Source of the DNA: Gammaproteobacteria bacterium
Lineage (GTDB): Bacteria; Pseudomonadota; Gammaproteobacteria; Eutrophobiales; Eutrophobiaceae
Direction: 5' to 3'
Length of the DNA: 64,000 nucleotides
NCBI GenBank assembly: GCA_016193395.1
Contig: JACPSH010000002.1
Location: 62,001 to 126,000 of the forward strand
Shown here piece by piece: positions 1 to 8,696 of the stretch. Below the pieces are notes generated by a model. The model searched no databases, was not told where the DNA came from, and saw nothing but the letters and a program-made list of their open reading frames with translations. The translations under genes were made by a program, and so were the position numbers. The first letter of the stretch is position 1, and each line of letters begins with the position of its first letter.

Positions 1-687
1 GCCGTTCACCATCTTTTCCACGATCTCCGGCGGTTTGCCGCTTTCGCGCGCCTGCGCGCCGTAGATCTCGCGCTCCGAATCGATCAGTTCGCGTGGTACT
101 TCGCTCTCCGAAACGCACACCGGGCGGCTGGCCGCGATGTGCATCGCGATATCGCGGGCAAGGGTCGCGTCTCCTCCCCGCATCTTCACCAGCACACCGA
201 TGCGCGTGCCGTGCAGATAGGAACCGATACGGCCGCCGTCCGAATGCATGCGATGGAAACGGCGGACACTGATGTTTTCGCCGAGCTTCGCGACCAGTTG
301 CTGGCGCGCTTCCTCCACCGACGCATTCCCACCGGCGGCAGGCATCGCGGCGAGCTCCGCCACCGTGGCGGGCTTTCGCGCCAGAACCGTTGTCGCCACG
401 TTGCGCGCGAACGCCACGAAATTTCCATCCTTGGCGACGAAGTCCGTCTCGCAATTCACCTCGACCACCACGGCCACATTTGCGGATGGATCCTCTGACA
501 GGACAATTGTACCTTCCGCTGCGATGCGTCCGGCTTTCTTCGCGGCCTTCGCCACACCGGACTTGCGCATGGCCTCGATGGCCGCCTCGATATCGCCACG
601 CGCGTCCAGCAGTGCCTTCTTGCAATCCATCATTCCGGAGCCGGTACGCTCCCGCAGCTCCTTTACCAGCGCTGCAGTGATCTCCAT
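1..687 (-). CDS. tsf: Elongation factor Ts, C-terminus beyond window
   Basis: EF-Ts, the cytoplasmic guanine-nucleotide exchange factor that recharges EF-Tu with GTP. The 229 codons in view begin MEITAALVKELRERTGSGMM and continue with the family's DCKKALLDARGDIEAAIEAMRK segment, a UBA-like domain that contacts EF-Tu, and then the core domain with NCETDFVAKD. The reading frame is open to base 1, so the last part (about 60-70 residues by family length) is missing. It starts 4 bases after the rpsB stop, with GGGGAG inside the rpsB end acting as ribosome binding site, so it is co-transcribed and probably coupled with rpsB, as in most bacteria. Confidence 0.97.
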   Translation of the reverse strand, partial: MEITAALVKELRERTGSGMMDCKKALLDARGDIEAAIEAMRKSGVAKAAKKAGRIAAEGTIVLSEDPSANVAVVVEVNCETDFVAKDGNFVAFARNVATTVLARKPATVAELAAMPAAGGNASVEEARQQLVAKLGENISVRRFHRMHSDGGRIGSYLHGTRIGVLVKMRGGDATLARDIAMHIAASRPVCVSESEVPRELIDSEREIYGAQARESGKPPEIVEKMVNG

Positions 688-691
688 GAAC

Positions 692-1705
692 TTACTCCCC
701 GCCACCTGAAGTCTTCTCGCCGGCGTTCTTGCGCGCGACTTTCTTCTTCGCCGGCGCCTTCTTCTTGGTCACCTTGCGCGCGACCACTCTCCTTTCCTCG
801 GACTTTGCTTTGTCCGCCGCTCCGGCTGCGGCGTCCGCCGGCGCCTGGGCCGCAATTTCCACCGGTTCGGCGGCCGGGGCCGCCGTACGCGTGATCTTCT
901 TCTTCCCCCCCTTCCTGCGCGCATCCACGCGCGGACGCCCGGCCTCCTCCTTGACGATGGGCGCGCCGGTGGCATCCAGCTCCACGAATTCATCGGTGCC
1001 TTCGCCGGCTCCCAAGTGCGCGACCGACGACCTGCCGATGAGTATCGCGTCGGCAATGCCCTTCGCATACAACTGGATCGAGCGGATGGCATCGTCGTTT
1101 CCGGGAATGACGTAATCGATGCCGTCGGGGCTGTTGTTGCTGTCGACGATGCCGACGACGGGGATTTTCAGCTTCACCGCTTCCTTGACTGCGATGTCCT
1201 CGTAACCCACGTCGACGACGAACAGCGCGTCGGGGAGCCCCTTCATGTTCTTGATCCCGGCCAGGCTGCGTTGCAGTTTCTCCAGCGTACGGCGGAAACG
1301 CAGCGCTTCCTTCTTGCTCATGCGCTCCACGCTGCCGTCGGTCTGCATCGTTTCCATCTCCATCAGCCGGTTGATGGACTGCCGCACCGTCTTGTAGTTG
1401 GTCAGCAGACCGCCCAGCCAGCGTCGATTGACGAAGGGCATCCCGCAGCGCAGCGCCTCCGCCTCGACAATTTCCTGGGCGGAGCGCTTCGTGCCCACGA
1501 ACAGGATGACCCCTTTGCGCGCGGCCATCTTGCCGACGAAGTTGATTGCCTCCTCGAACAGCGGCAGCGTCTTCTCAAGGTTGATGATGTGGATTTTATT
1601 GCGCTGGCCGTACAGGAACGGGGCCATCTTGGGGTTCCAGTAGCGGGTCTGGTGGCCGAAGTGGACGCCGGCCTCCAGCATTTCGCGCATGGTGACTGCA
1701 GACAT
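692..1705 (-). CDS. rpsB: 30S ribosomal protein S2 with long basic tail
   Basis: Ribosomal protein S2, a late-assembling protein of the 30S body near the mRNA exit. The N-terminus ([22 protein letters not shown]) and the central FVGTKRSAQ and [11 protein letters not shown]-like motifs are typical. The protein is 337 residues, whereas the family is usually about 230-260. The extra roughly 90 residues are an Ala/Lys/Glu-rich tail ending in repeated KKK-A-K blocks, which resembles a histone H1-like low-complexity tail. The start is supported by AAGGAGA at good spacing. It heads an operon with tsf and is preceded by a large leader hairpin that probably mediates S2 feedback. Confidence 0.97.
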   Translation of the reverse strand: MSAVTMREMLEAGVHFGHQTRYWNPKMAPFLYGQRNKIHIINLEKTLPLFEEAINFVGKMAARKGVILFVGTKRSAQEIVEAEALRCGMPFVNRRWLGGLLTNYKTVRQSINRLMEMETMQTDGSVERMSKKEALRFRRTLEKLQRSLAGIKNMKGLPDALFVVDVGYEDIAVKEAVKLKIPVVGIVDSNNSPDGIDYVIPGNDDAIRSIQLYAKGIADAILIGRSSVAHLGAGEGTDEFVELDATGAPIVKEEAGRPRVDARRKGGKKKITRTAAPAAEPVEIAAQAPADAAAGAADKAKSEERRVVARKVTKKKAPAKKKVARKNAGEKTSGGGE

Positions 1706-1732
1706 GTCTGATCTCCTTTGGGGTTAAGCCTC

Positions 1733-1798
1733 CGCACACCTCGCGCATCGACCCCGCAGCGGAACTGCGGGGCACCCCATGCGCGGTGGAAGTGTGCG
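1733..1798 (-). promoter_or_regulatory. rpsB leader hairpin (putative S2 autoregulatory element)
   Basis: Read on the minus strand, the untranslated leader of rpsB folds into one long interrupted stem. CGCACAC pairs with GTGTGCG (1792-1798 with 1733-1739), CGCGCAT pairs with ATGCGCG (1779-1785 with 1742-1748), and CCCCGCAG pairs with CTGCGGGG around a small UUCCG loop (1752-1772). It ends about 28 bases before the start codon. Autoregulation of rpsB-tsf by S2 through a structured leader is known in gammaproteobacteria; that this hairpin is that element is my inference from position and shape. Confidence 0.6.
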
Positions 1799-1832
1799 TG
1801 TGTAATCAGTGGTTTGCGTAATTCGCGGGCGC

Positions 1833-1861
1833 TTTATACCATAGATGCCAATTCGCAACAA
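1833..1861 (-). promoter_or_regulatory. Candidate sigma-70 promoter for rpsB-tsf
   Basis: On the minus strand a TATAAA -10 hexamer (1833-1838) lies exactly 17 bases from TTGTTG (1856-1861). Transcription would begin near 1826, giving a leader of about 120 bases that contains the whole rpsB hairpin. The -35 matches consensus only in TTG, so this is a plausible rather than a proven promoter. Confidence 0.45.
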
Positions 1862-1892
1862 ACTGTCTCCGGGCGATTGCGTCCCGCCGTGA

Positions 1893-2660
1893 ATGTCCGT
1901 CAGCATCAAGAGCCCCGTTGAAATCGAGCGAATGCGCGTCGCCGGGAAACTGGCCTCCCGGGTCCTGCTCATGATCGACCCGCACGTGCGGCAGGGGGTG
2001 ACCACGGGGGAGCTCGATCGGATCTGCCACGATTATATCGTCGACCAGCAGAAGGCGATCCCCGCGCCGTTGAATTACCGCGGTTTCCCCCGGTCGATTT
2101 GCACTTCCGTCAACCACGTAGTCTGTCACGGCATACCGGGAGACCGGGTGCTCAAGGACGGCGACATCATCAACATCGACGTCACGGTGATCAAGGACGG
2201 CTACCACGGCGACACCAGCAGGATGTTTTTCGTCGGCGAGCCCTCGATACGCGCCCGGAGACTGGTCGAGATCACCTACGAGTGCATGGCGCTCGGGATC
2301 CGGATGGTCAGGCCGGGTTTGCGCCTGGGCGACATCGGGCACCTCATCCAGACGCACGCCGAATCGCATAATTTTTCCGTGGTGCGGGAATACTGCGGGC
2401 ACGGCATCGGCCGCGAATTCCACGAAGAGCCACAGGTCCTGCATTACGGCGAGCGCGGCACCGGCCTGGAACTTCAGCCCGGCATGACGTTTACGGTGGA
2501 GCCAATGATCAATGCCGGCAAGCGCCACGTGAAACTGCTTCCGGACAACTGGACCGTTGTGACCAAAGATCGATCCCTGTCCGCCCAGTTCGAGCACACG
2601 GTGCTGGTGACGGAGAGCGGCGTTGAGGTCCTGACCCGTCGCCCGGACGAGGCATTCTGA
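1893..2660 (+). CDS. map: Type I methionine aminopeptidase
   Basis: Removes the initiator methionine from nascent proteins in the cytoplasm. The 255-residue length is that of bacterial type I enzymes. The dimetal-site landmarks are in order: VCHGIPG with the substrate histidine, DGDIINIDVT and GYHGDTSRMF with two metal aspartates, EYCGHGIGREFHE with the metal histidine, and FTVEPM and EHTVLVT with the metal glutamates. It is divergent from rpsB and followed after 4 bases by glnD, an arrangement conserved in gammaproteobacteria. Confidence 0.97.
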   Translation: MSVSIKSPVEIERMRVAGKLASRVLLMIDPHVRQGVTTGELDRICHDYIVDQQKAIPAPLNYRGFPRSICTSVNHVVCHGIPGDRVLKDGDIINIDVTVIKDGYHGDTSRMFFVGEPSIRARRLVEITYECMALGIRMVRPGLRLGDIGHLIQTHAESHNFSVVREYCGHGIGREFHEEPQVLHYGERGTGLELQPGMTFTVEPMINAGKRHVKLLPDNWTVVTKDRSLSAQFEHTVLVTESGVEVLTRRPDEAF

Positions 2661-2664
2661 TCCC

Positions 2665-5325
2665 ATGTGGCACGAGGAAATCTCCGATCCCGTTCTGTTC
2701 GATCAGGCCGCTTTTGAACAGGCGCTGAGGAACGGGACCGCGGCACTGCCGCTCTGCAAACGAACTCTCAGCGACGGACGCCATCGGCTGCTTGACCAGT
2801 TCGCCTCGGGCAAACCGATCCGGGAGCTGGTGCACAAGCGGGCCTGGCTCATCGACCACGTGCTCACGGAAGTCTGGCGACTCAATGTCGATGTCCCGGA
2901 TCTCGCGCTGGTGGCCGTCGGCGGTTATGGCCGGGGCGAACTGCATCCTTGCTCCGATATCGATCTGCTGATCCTCACGAAGTCGCGCCTGAGCAGCGGC
3001 TGCAAATCGCAAATCGAGCGTTTTCTGACCTTCCTCTGGGACACCGGCCTGGAGGTCGGGCACAGCGTTCGCTCCGTCAGACAATGTGTCCGCGAAGCGA
3101 AGTCGGACGTGACCGTCGCCACCAACCTGATCGAGGCACGGCTGTTGTGCGGCAATCGGGACCTGTTCGACGAACTGGTCCGCGAGACCAGTCCGCGGCG
3201 GATGTGGCCGACGCGCCGCTTCTTCGAGGCCAAGCTCAGGGAGCAGGCGGCGCGCCACCAAAAGTTCGAGCACACGGAGCACAGCCTGGAACCGAACGTC
3301 AAGGAGGGCCCCGGTGGCCTGCGCGATATCCAGATGATCGGCTGGGTCGCGCAGCGGCACTTCGGGCCGGGACGGCTGCGCGACCTTGTCGCGCGCGGAT
3401 TCCTGACGGAACAGGAGTATCAGGCGTTGGGTCGCGGCCGCTCGTTCCTCTGGCAGGTGCGGTTCGCGCTGCACAAGCTTACCGGCCGTCGCGAGGACCG
3501 CCTGCAGTTCGACCACCAGAAGAGCGTGGCCGCCCTGTTCGGCTACGAGGCGCCCGACAACAGCGGTGTCGAACAGTTCATGAAGCTCTATTACCGCACC
3601 GTGCGCGAGCTGAACCGCCTCAACGAGATGCTGTTGCAGCACTTCGAGGAAGTGATCATCTATGCGCGCAGGACCGCGAGGATCAGACCGATCAACAAGC
3701 GCTTCCAGGCGCACAACGATTTCATCGAGGCGCGCTCCAGGAACGTCTTCAGCCGCTACCCGCTTGCGCTGCTGGAACTGTTTCTCCTGATTCAGCAGGA
3801 CCCGCGCATCAAGGGCGTGCGGGCCAGCACGATTCGTCTGGTGCGCGAATCGTTGCCGCTCATCGACGACGACTTCCGCGCCGACATCCGCAACCGCAGC
3901 CTGTTCATGGAAATCATCCGCCAGCCGCGCCACGTCGGCCATGAACTGCGGCGCATGCACCGCTACGGCGTGCTCGGCGCCTACCTGCCCGAGTTTGCCT
4001 CCATCGAGGGGCAGATGCAGTTCGACCTGTTCCACGTCTATACCGTGGACGAGCACATCCTCTTCGTCGTGCGGAACATGCGCTACTTCGGACTCAAGGA
4101 AGAGTCGCGCCAGTTTCCGCTCCTGTGCCAGCGCGTGTTGAAGGCGATCCCGAAGCAGGAACTGTTGTATCTGGCCGGTATTTTCCACGATATCGCCAAG
4201 GGCCGTCGGGGCGACCACTCGGACCTCGGGGCGGAAGACGCGGTGCGCTTCTGTATTGCGCACCAACTCTCCGAATTCGACGCGCGTCTGGTCGGCTGGC
4301 TGGTCAAGCACCACCTGCTCATGTCCAAGACCGCACAGCGCGAGGACATCGACGACCCGGACGTGGTTAACCACTTTGCCGCCGCCGTGGGCGATGTCAT
4401 GCACCTTAATTACCTGTACCTGCTGACCGTCGCCGACATCAGCGGAACCAATCCGAAATTGTGGAACAGCTGGAAGGGCGCGCTGCTGGGTGATCTGTAC
4501 GACCGCACGCTGCTGGCGCTGCGCCGCGGCCTCGAGAACCCCATCGACAAAGAGGAGCGCATCCGCGACGTCAAGGCTGAAACCCTCGCCATCCTGCGCA
4601 GGGAGCCGCCTCCGGGCGGGTTCGATCCGGAGGAAGTCTGGAGCGGGTTGGGCGACGATTATTTCCTGCGCCACTCGCCGGACGAAATTGCCTGGCATAC
4701 GTGCGCCATCGCCAGGGTCAGCGACGATCGGCTACCGCTGATCCTGGTGCGCGAGATGACGGATCGTGGTGGTACCGAGATCTTCATCTACATGCGTGAT
4801 CACGACAACATTTTCTCGCGTTCGACCCGCGCGCTCGACCGGCTCGGCCTCAATATCGTCGATGCGCGCATCATCACCTCCAACAGCGGCTACACGCTCG
4901 ATACGTTCATCGTGCTCGAGGAATCCGGAGAAGTCGTCAAAGGAAAGGATCGCATCCGTGAAATCAAGGAAGGGCTCAGGGATGCCCTGATATCGCTCGA
5001 TCAACCGCTCGCCAGGATCACGCGCATCCGTCCCCGCACCCTCAAACATTTCCCGATCCCGACGCACGTTCGCTTCAGCACCGACGACAAGAATAGAAGG
5101 ACGGTGATGGAAGTGATCGCGACCGACCGGCCCGGCTTTCTGTCCTCGGTCGGCGTGGCCATGGAATTCTGCGGCGCGCGCCTGCACGGCGCGAAAATTG
5201 CGACCTACGGCGAGCGCGTGGAGGACATTTTCTTCATCACCGACCGGAGCAATCGCATCATTACGGACCCACCGATGCTGAACTGCCTGCGCAGTTCCAT
5301 CACCGACTCGCTCACCGCGAATTGA
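2665..5325 (+). CDS. glnD: Bifunctional PII uridylyltransferase / uridylyl-removing enzyme
   Basis: GlnD senses glutamine and uridylylates or de-uridylylates PII proteins, setting nitrogen control. At 886 residues it has the full family length. Visible domains are a nucleotidyltransferase (GGYGRGELHPCSDIDLLI at about residues 86-105), a GlnD-type linker, an HD hydrolase domain (HDIAKGRRGDHS from about residue 508) that carries the removal activity, and two C-terminal ACT domains (about 705-790 and 815-886) that bind glutamine. ATG start 4 bases after the map stop, so the two are likely one transcript. Confidence 0.97.
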   Translation: MWHEEISDPVLFDQAAFEQALRNGTAALPLCKRTLSDGRHRLLDQFASGKPIRELVHKRAWLIDHVLTEVWRLNVDVPDLALVAVGGYGRGELHPCSDIDLLILTKSRLSSGCKSQIERFLTFLWDTGLEVGHSVRSVRQCVREAKSDVTVATNLIEARLLCGNRDLFDELVRETSPRRMWPTRRFFEAKLREQAARHQKFEHTEHSLEPNVKEGPGGLRDIQMIGWVAQRHFGPGRLRDLVARGFLTEQEYQALGRGRSFLWQVRFALHKLTGRREDRLQFDHQKSVAALFGYEAPDNSGVEQFMKLYYRTVRELNRLNEMLLQHFEEVIIYARRTARIRPINKRFQAHNDFIEARSRNVFSRYPLALLELFLLIQQDPRIKGVRASTIRLVRESLPLIDDDFRADIRNRSLFMEIIRQPRHVGHELRRMHRYGVLGAYLPEFASIEGQMQFDLFHVYTVDEHILFVVRNMRYFGLKEESRQFPLLCQRVLKAIPKQELLYLAGIFHDIAKGRRGDHSDLGAEDAVRFCIAHQLSEFDARLVGWLVKHHLLMSKTAQREDIDDPDVVNHFAAAVGDVMHLNYLYLLTVADISGTNPKLWNSWKGALLGDLYDRTLLALRRGLENPIDKEERIRDVKAETLAILRREPPPGGFDPEEVWSGLGDDYFLRHSPDEIAWHTCAIARVSDDRLPLILVREMTDRGGTEIFIYMRDHDNIFSRSTRALDRLGLNIVDARIITSNSGYTLDTFIVLEESGEVVKGKDRIREIKEGLRDALISLDQPLARITRIRPRTLKHFPIPTHVRFSTDDKNRRTVMEVIATDRPGFLSSVGVAMEFCGARLHGAKIATYGERVEDIFFITDRSNRIITDPPMLNCLRSSITDSLTAN

Positions 5326-5335
5326 GGCCCGGTCA

Positions 5336-6025
5336 TTGGCTGGCGCGCGTCCCTCCGCTCCCGCATCGGAATCCGAACTGCTGGCACGCGCCCAGGGGCT
5401 TGCCGGCAGGACATTGGGCCGCATTGCCGCGGAAGCCGGACTGGAAGCGCCTGCCGACCAGAAGCGCATGAAGGGCTGGGTCGGCGAGATCATCGAATGG
5501 TGTCTGGGAGCGGACGCCGCCGCCCTGCCCGAACCCGATTTCCGCGCCATCGGCGTTGAGCTGAAGACCCTGCCCGTCAACAGCCTGGGCCGGCCCGCCG
5601 AGTCCACCTATGTCTGCGTCGTGCCCCTGACCGGCGAACTGGGCGAATGGAAGCGATCGAACGTATACCGCAAGCTCGCCCGCGTGCTCTGGGTCCCCGT
5701 GGAAGCGGACAGGGGGCTGCCGCTGCGCCATCGGCGCATCGGCAACGCCTTCCTTTGGAGTCCAGACGTCGATGAAGAACAGGCGCTGCGCACTGACTGG
5801 GAGGAACTGACGGAGATGATTGCGCGGGACGGGCTGGATCGCGTCAGCGCCCGCCATGGCCGCTGCCTGCAGATCCGGCCCAAGGCGGCCCATGCGCGCG
5901 TACTCACCCGTCATGCCTCCCCCGACGGCGCCTCTATTCAGACGAATCCACGCGGTTTCTACCTGCGCGCGAAATTCACCGGGGAGATCCTGGCCGCGCT
6001 GCACGCGGGCGGGGTCCGGCCGTAA
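5336..6025 (+). CDS. mutH: DNA mismatch repair endonuclease MutH
   Basis: Nicks the unmethylated strand at hemimethylated GATC during MutS/MutL-directed repair. The PD-(D/E)XK-type active site is present as D68, E75 and K77 in PDFRAIGVELKT, matching D70/E77/K79 of the E. coli enzyme, with flanking KGWVGEIIEWCLG, SLGRPAEST and GRCLQIRPKAA. Length (229) is normal. The in-frame start is TTG, 10 bases after the glnD stop; no ATG lies nearby. MutH is largely confined to gammaproteobacteria with Dam methylation, so it points to that class and predicts a dam gene elsewhere. Confidence 0.95.
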   Translation: MAGARPSAPASESELLARAQGLAGRTLGRIAAEAGLEAPADQKRMKGWVGEIIEWCLGADAAALPEPDFRAIGVELKTLPVNSLGRPAESTYVCVVPLTGELGEWKRSNVYRKLARVLWVPVEADRGLPLRHRRIGNAFLWSPDVDEEQALRTDWEELTEMIARDGLDRVSARHGRCLQIRPKAAHARVLTRHASPDGASIQTNPRGFYLRAKFTGEILAALHAGGVRP

Positions 6026-6042
6026 CCCGGCACGCGCTGCGG

Positions 6043-7470
6043 ATGGACCCCCGGACAGTTATCGCGGACCTGCCACGCGCGCGCCTCCCGGCGTTTCCGG
6101 GCTGGCTTGCCGCGTTGGGCCCGGGGATCGTCTGGATGGCCCTCGCGCAGGGCAGCGGTGAACTCATCTGGTGGCCCTACATCATCGCGAAATACGGGCT
6201 CGGTTTCCTGTTCCTGCTCGTTCCGGCGTGCCTGCTGCAATTTCCCCTTTCCTACGAGATCGGCCGCTACACCCTGCTCACCGGTGAGAGCATCTTCCAC
6301 GGCTTCTTCCGACTGCACCGTGGACTCGGCATCTTTCTCTGGCTGCTGATGACGGTATCGTTCCTGTGGTTCGGCGCGTTCGCCTCCGCGGGTGGCACGG
6401 CGCTAGCGGCGCTGACCGGTCAGCCGGCGGGCTGGAGTCCGCGCGGGCAGACGCTGTTCTGGGCCTATCTCTCGATTGGCATCTTCGTCGCCGCGCTGCT
6501 GGCCAGCGGCGTCGTCTACAACCTGATTGAGCGCTTCATGAAGTGCGTGGCCCTCGTCACCGTTGCCGGCATGCTTTGGTCGTGCGCCCAGCCTGAAGTC
6601 TGGCGCGCTGCGCCGGCATTCTTCGGCGGATTGCTGCTGCCGCACGGCGGTCTTGCCCGGCCGTGGGACGCGGAGGACGCCACGAAGCTCCTCACCGCGG
6701 TCACCTTCGCCGGGCTGGGCGGCTTCTGGATCCTTTTCTATTCCTACTGGCTAAGGGACAAGGGCAGCGGCATGGCCGCGCGCATCGGCCGCATCACCGG
6801 CCCCCTGAGCGGCAAACCCGAAGCGGTGAGTTGTGACGGCTTCCTGCCGGAACAGGATACGGTCAACGCCGCGCTCTGGACAAAATGGCGAAGGTTCCTG
6901 GCTACGGATGTGTTGATTGGGCTGATCGGCAACCTGCTCACTACGGTGATGACCTGCCTGCTGGCCTACGCCCTGTTGTTCCCGGCGGGACTGCTGCCCG
7001 CGGAATACGACATCGCCGTCGTGCAGAGCCTCTTCTTCGAGATCAGCCTGGGCGAAGCGGGCCGAATCCTGTTCCTGGTCGTCGCCGCCGCGTTTCTCGC
7101 CGATACCTGGCTCGTCACGGCCGACGCGGTGGCAAGGCTGCAAGCCGATATCGTGAATATCCTGTTCCCCGCCAGCCGGCGCATCCCGACGCGCCGCTGG
7201 TATTACCTCTTTATCGCGGCGCTCACAGTCATCACCTGCCTGACGATGCTGCTCGAGGCGCCGGGCCCGCTCATCCTGCTGTCCGCGGTCATCGGGTTCC
7301 TCGGCACAGTACTGTTTCCCCCCCTGCTGTACCGGGTCAACCACCGGCTGTTGGCCAGGCACGTGCCGCGGTGGGCCAGGCCTTCGCGGGCTTCACGCGC
7401 GCTTCTCCTGGTCTCGTTTTGCGCGTATCTTGCGCTCGCCGCAGCCTACGTCGCAGTGCAACTTCTCTAA
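6043..7470 (+). CDS. Nramp-related integral membrane transporter, non-canonical
   Basis: A 475-residue inner-membrane protein with about 11 predicted transmembrane helices. The N-terminal LGPGIVWMALAQGSGELIWWP aligns by eye with helix 1 of Nramp-type transporters, but the DPGN metal-binding motif of true Mn/Fe carriers is replaced by GSGE, and no MPH-type motif is seen in helix 6. The overall layout (GPG start, WLVTADAVARLQADIV near the end) resembles the broader Nramp-like superfamily found in planctomycetes and other bacteria. The substrate is therefore unknown and may not be a divalent metal. It starts 17 bases after mutH. Confidence 0.65.
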   Translation: MDPRTVIADLPRARLPAFPGWLAALGPGIVWMALAQGSGELIWWPYIIAKYGLGFLFLLVPACLLQFPLSYEIGRYTLLTGESIFHGFFRLHRGLGIFLWLLMTVSFLWFGAFASAGGTALAALTGQPAGWSPRGQTLFWAYLSIGIFVAALLASGVVYNLIERFMKCVALVTVAGMLWSCAQPEVWRAAPAFFGGLLLPHGGLARPWDAEDATKLLTAVTFAGLGGFWILFYSYWLRDKGSGMAARIGRITGPLSGKPEAVSCDGFLPEQDTVNAALWTKWRRFLATDVLIGLIGNLLTTVMTCLLAYALLFPAGLLPAEYDIAVVQSLFFEISLGEAGRILFLVVAAAFLADTWLVTADAVARLQADIVNILFPASRRIPTRRWYYLFIAALTVITCLTMLLEAPGPLILLSAVIGFLGTVLFPPLLYRVNHRLLARHVPRWARPSRASRALLLVSFCAYLALAAAYVAVQLL

Positions 7471-7480
7471 ACGCCAGCCC

Positions 7481-7504
7481 CGAGTCCCGAATCCCGAGTC
7501 CCTC
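7481..7504. repeat. GAGTCCC short tandem repeat
   Basis: Three imperfect 7-base units, CGAGTCCC / GAATCCC / GAGTCCC, lie just before the dusA start. Related tracts occur at 46807-46830 and, as GGGTCCC units, at about 40506-40528. They are intergenic micro-repeats of a kind seen in several beta- and gammaproteobacteria. Confidence 0.6.
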
Positions 7505-7508
7505 AAGC

Positions 7509-8495
7509 ATGACCTCACCCGCGGCATCCGACCGTCACCGACTGTGCGTCGCGCCGATGATGGCGTACACGGATCGCGATTTCCGCTATTTCCTGCGCCT
7601 CATCTCGAAACGCGTGATGCTCTACACGGAGATGGTGGCAACGGGGGCGATCCTGCACGGTGGCGGCATGCGCCGGCTGGCGTTTCACGCGGCCGAGCAT
7701 CCGGTCGGCGTGCAACTGGGAGGGGCGGATCCCGGCGCCCTGGCAAGCTGCGCGCGCATTGCGGCGGAGATCGGTTATGACGAGGTGAATCTCAATGTCG
7801 GCTGCCCGAGCGAGCAGGTCGGCCACGCGCGGTTTGGCGCCTGTCTGATGGCGGAGCCACAAAGGGTAGCGGGATGTGTAGCCGCAATGAGAGGCGTCAC
7901 GGCGGTTCCCGTCACGGTCAAGACGCGCATCGGCATCGATTCGCTCGACGGATACGATGACCTCTGCCGCTTCCTGTCCACCGTGGAGGCCGCGGGATGC
8001 CGCATGTTCATATTGCACGCCCGCAAAGCCTGGTTGAGCGGATTGAGCCCCAGGGAAAACCGCGAGATCCCGCCGCTGCGTCATGACGTCGTCCATCGGA
8101 TTAAACGGGACTTCCCGCACCTGCAGATTGTCATCAATGGCGGGATCGAAACGCTCGAACAGGCGTGGGCGCAGCTCCCGCTCGTCGATGGCGCCATGAT
8201 GGGCCGAAGTGTGTGCGCCAATCCTTACCTGCTGGCCCGGGCCGACCGGGAAATCTATGGCATGGATGCGCCGCCGCCTTCACGCTTCGACGTATCGTGG
8301 AAGTACATGGAATACGTGGAGGACCGCGCGCGGGACGGCGCCCCGCTGCACCTGCTCATCCGACACCTGCCGGGTCTGTTTCATGGCCAGCGCGGCGTCG
8401 GCGCATTCAGGCGGGAACTAAGCGTACTGGTCGGCAAACGCTGCTCAGGACGCGACATGCTTCAACGGGCACTGGATTTCGTCGATGCCGCCTGA
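7509..8495 (+). CDS. dusA: tRNA-dihydrouridine(20/20a) synthase
   Basis: Flavoenzyme reducing uridine in the tRNA D-loop with NADPH. The 328-residue protein follows DusA closely: VAPMMAYTDRDFRYFLRL, YTEMVATGAI, NLNVGCPSEQVGHARFGACLM (carrying the catalytic cysteine), VTVKTRIGID, HARKAWLSGLSPRENREIPPL and INGGIETLEQA. The ATG at 7509 is chosen because it precedes the first conserved block; the reading frame stays open far upstream without homology. Confidence 0.95.
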   Translation: MTSPAASDRHRLCVAPMMAYTDRDFRYFLRLISKRVMLYTEMVATGAILHGGGMRRLAFHAAEHPVGVQLGGADPGALASCARIAAEIGYDEVNLNVGCPSEQVGHARFGACLMAEPQRVAGCVAAMRGVTAVPVTVKTRIGIDSLDGYDDLCRFLSTVEAAGCRMFILHARKAWLSGLSPRENREIPPLRHDVVHRIKRDFPHLQIVINGGIETLEQAWAQLPLVDGAMMGRSVCANPYLLARADREIYGMDAPPPSRFDVSWKYMEYVEDRARDGAPLHLLIRHLPGLFHGQRGVGAFRRELSVLVGKRCSGRDMLQRALDFVDAA

Positions 8496-8696
8496 ATGCC
8501 GTGAAAAGTGAATAGTTGAAAGTGCAAAGACTTTTCGCTTTCCACTGAAGTTCTGCCCAGTTCATTCGGCAGCATCCCACTGGACAAGGACGTGTTAAGC
8601 CTTCAGGCGACTCTCTGTCTGAAACCCCTGCCTGATTCAACCATACATTAGAATAGGAGACCTTCGGGCGCCACCCGTCCTTGACCCGTCAACACG

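Noticed and set aside
2509-4698. Long 729-codon minus-strand reading frame opposite glnD
   Set aside because: It is antisense to a complete glnD gene, has no recognisable domains and arises from high-GC third-position bias.
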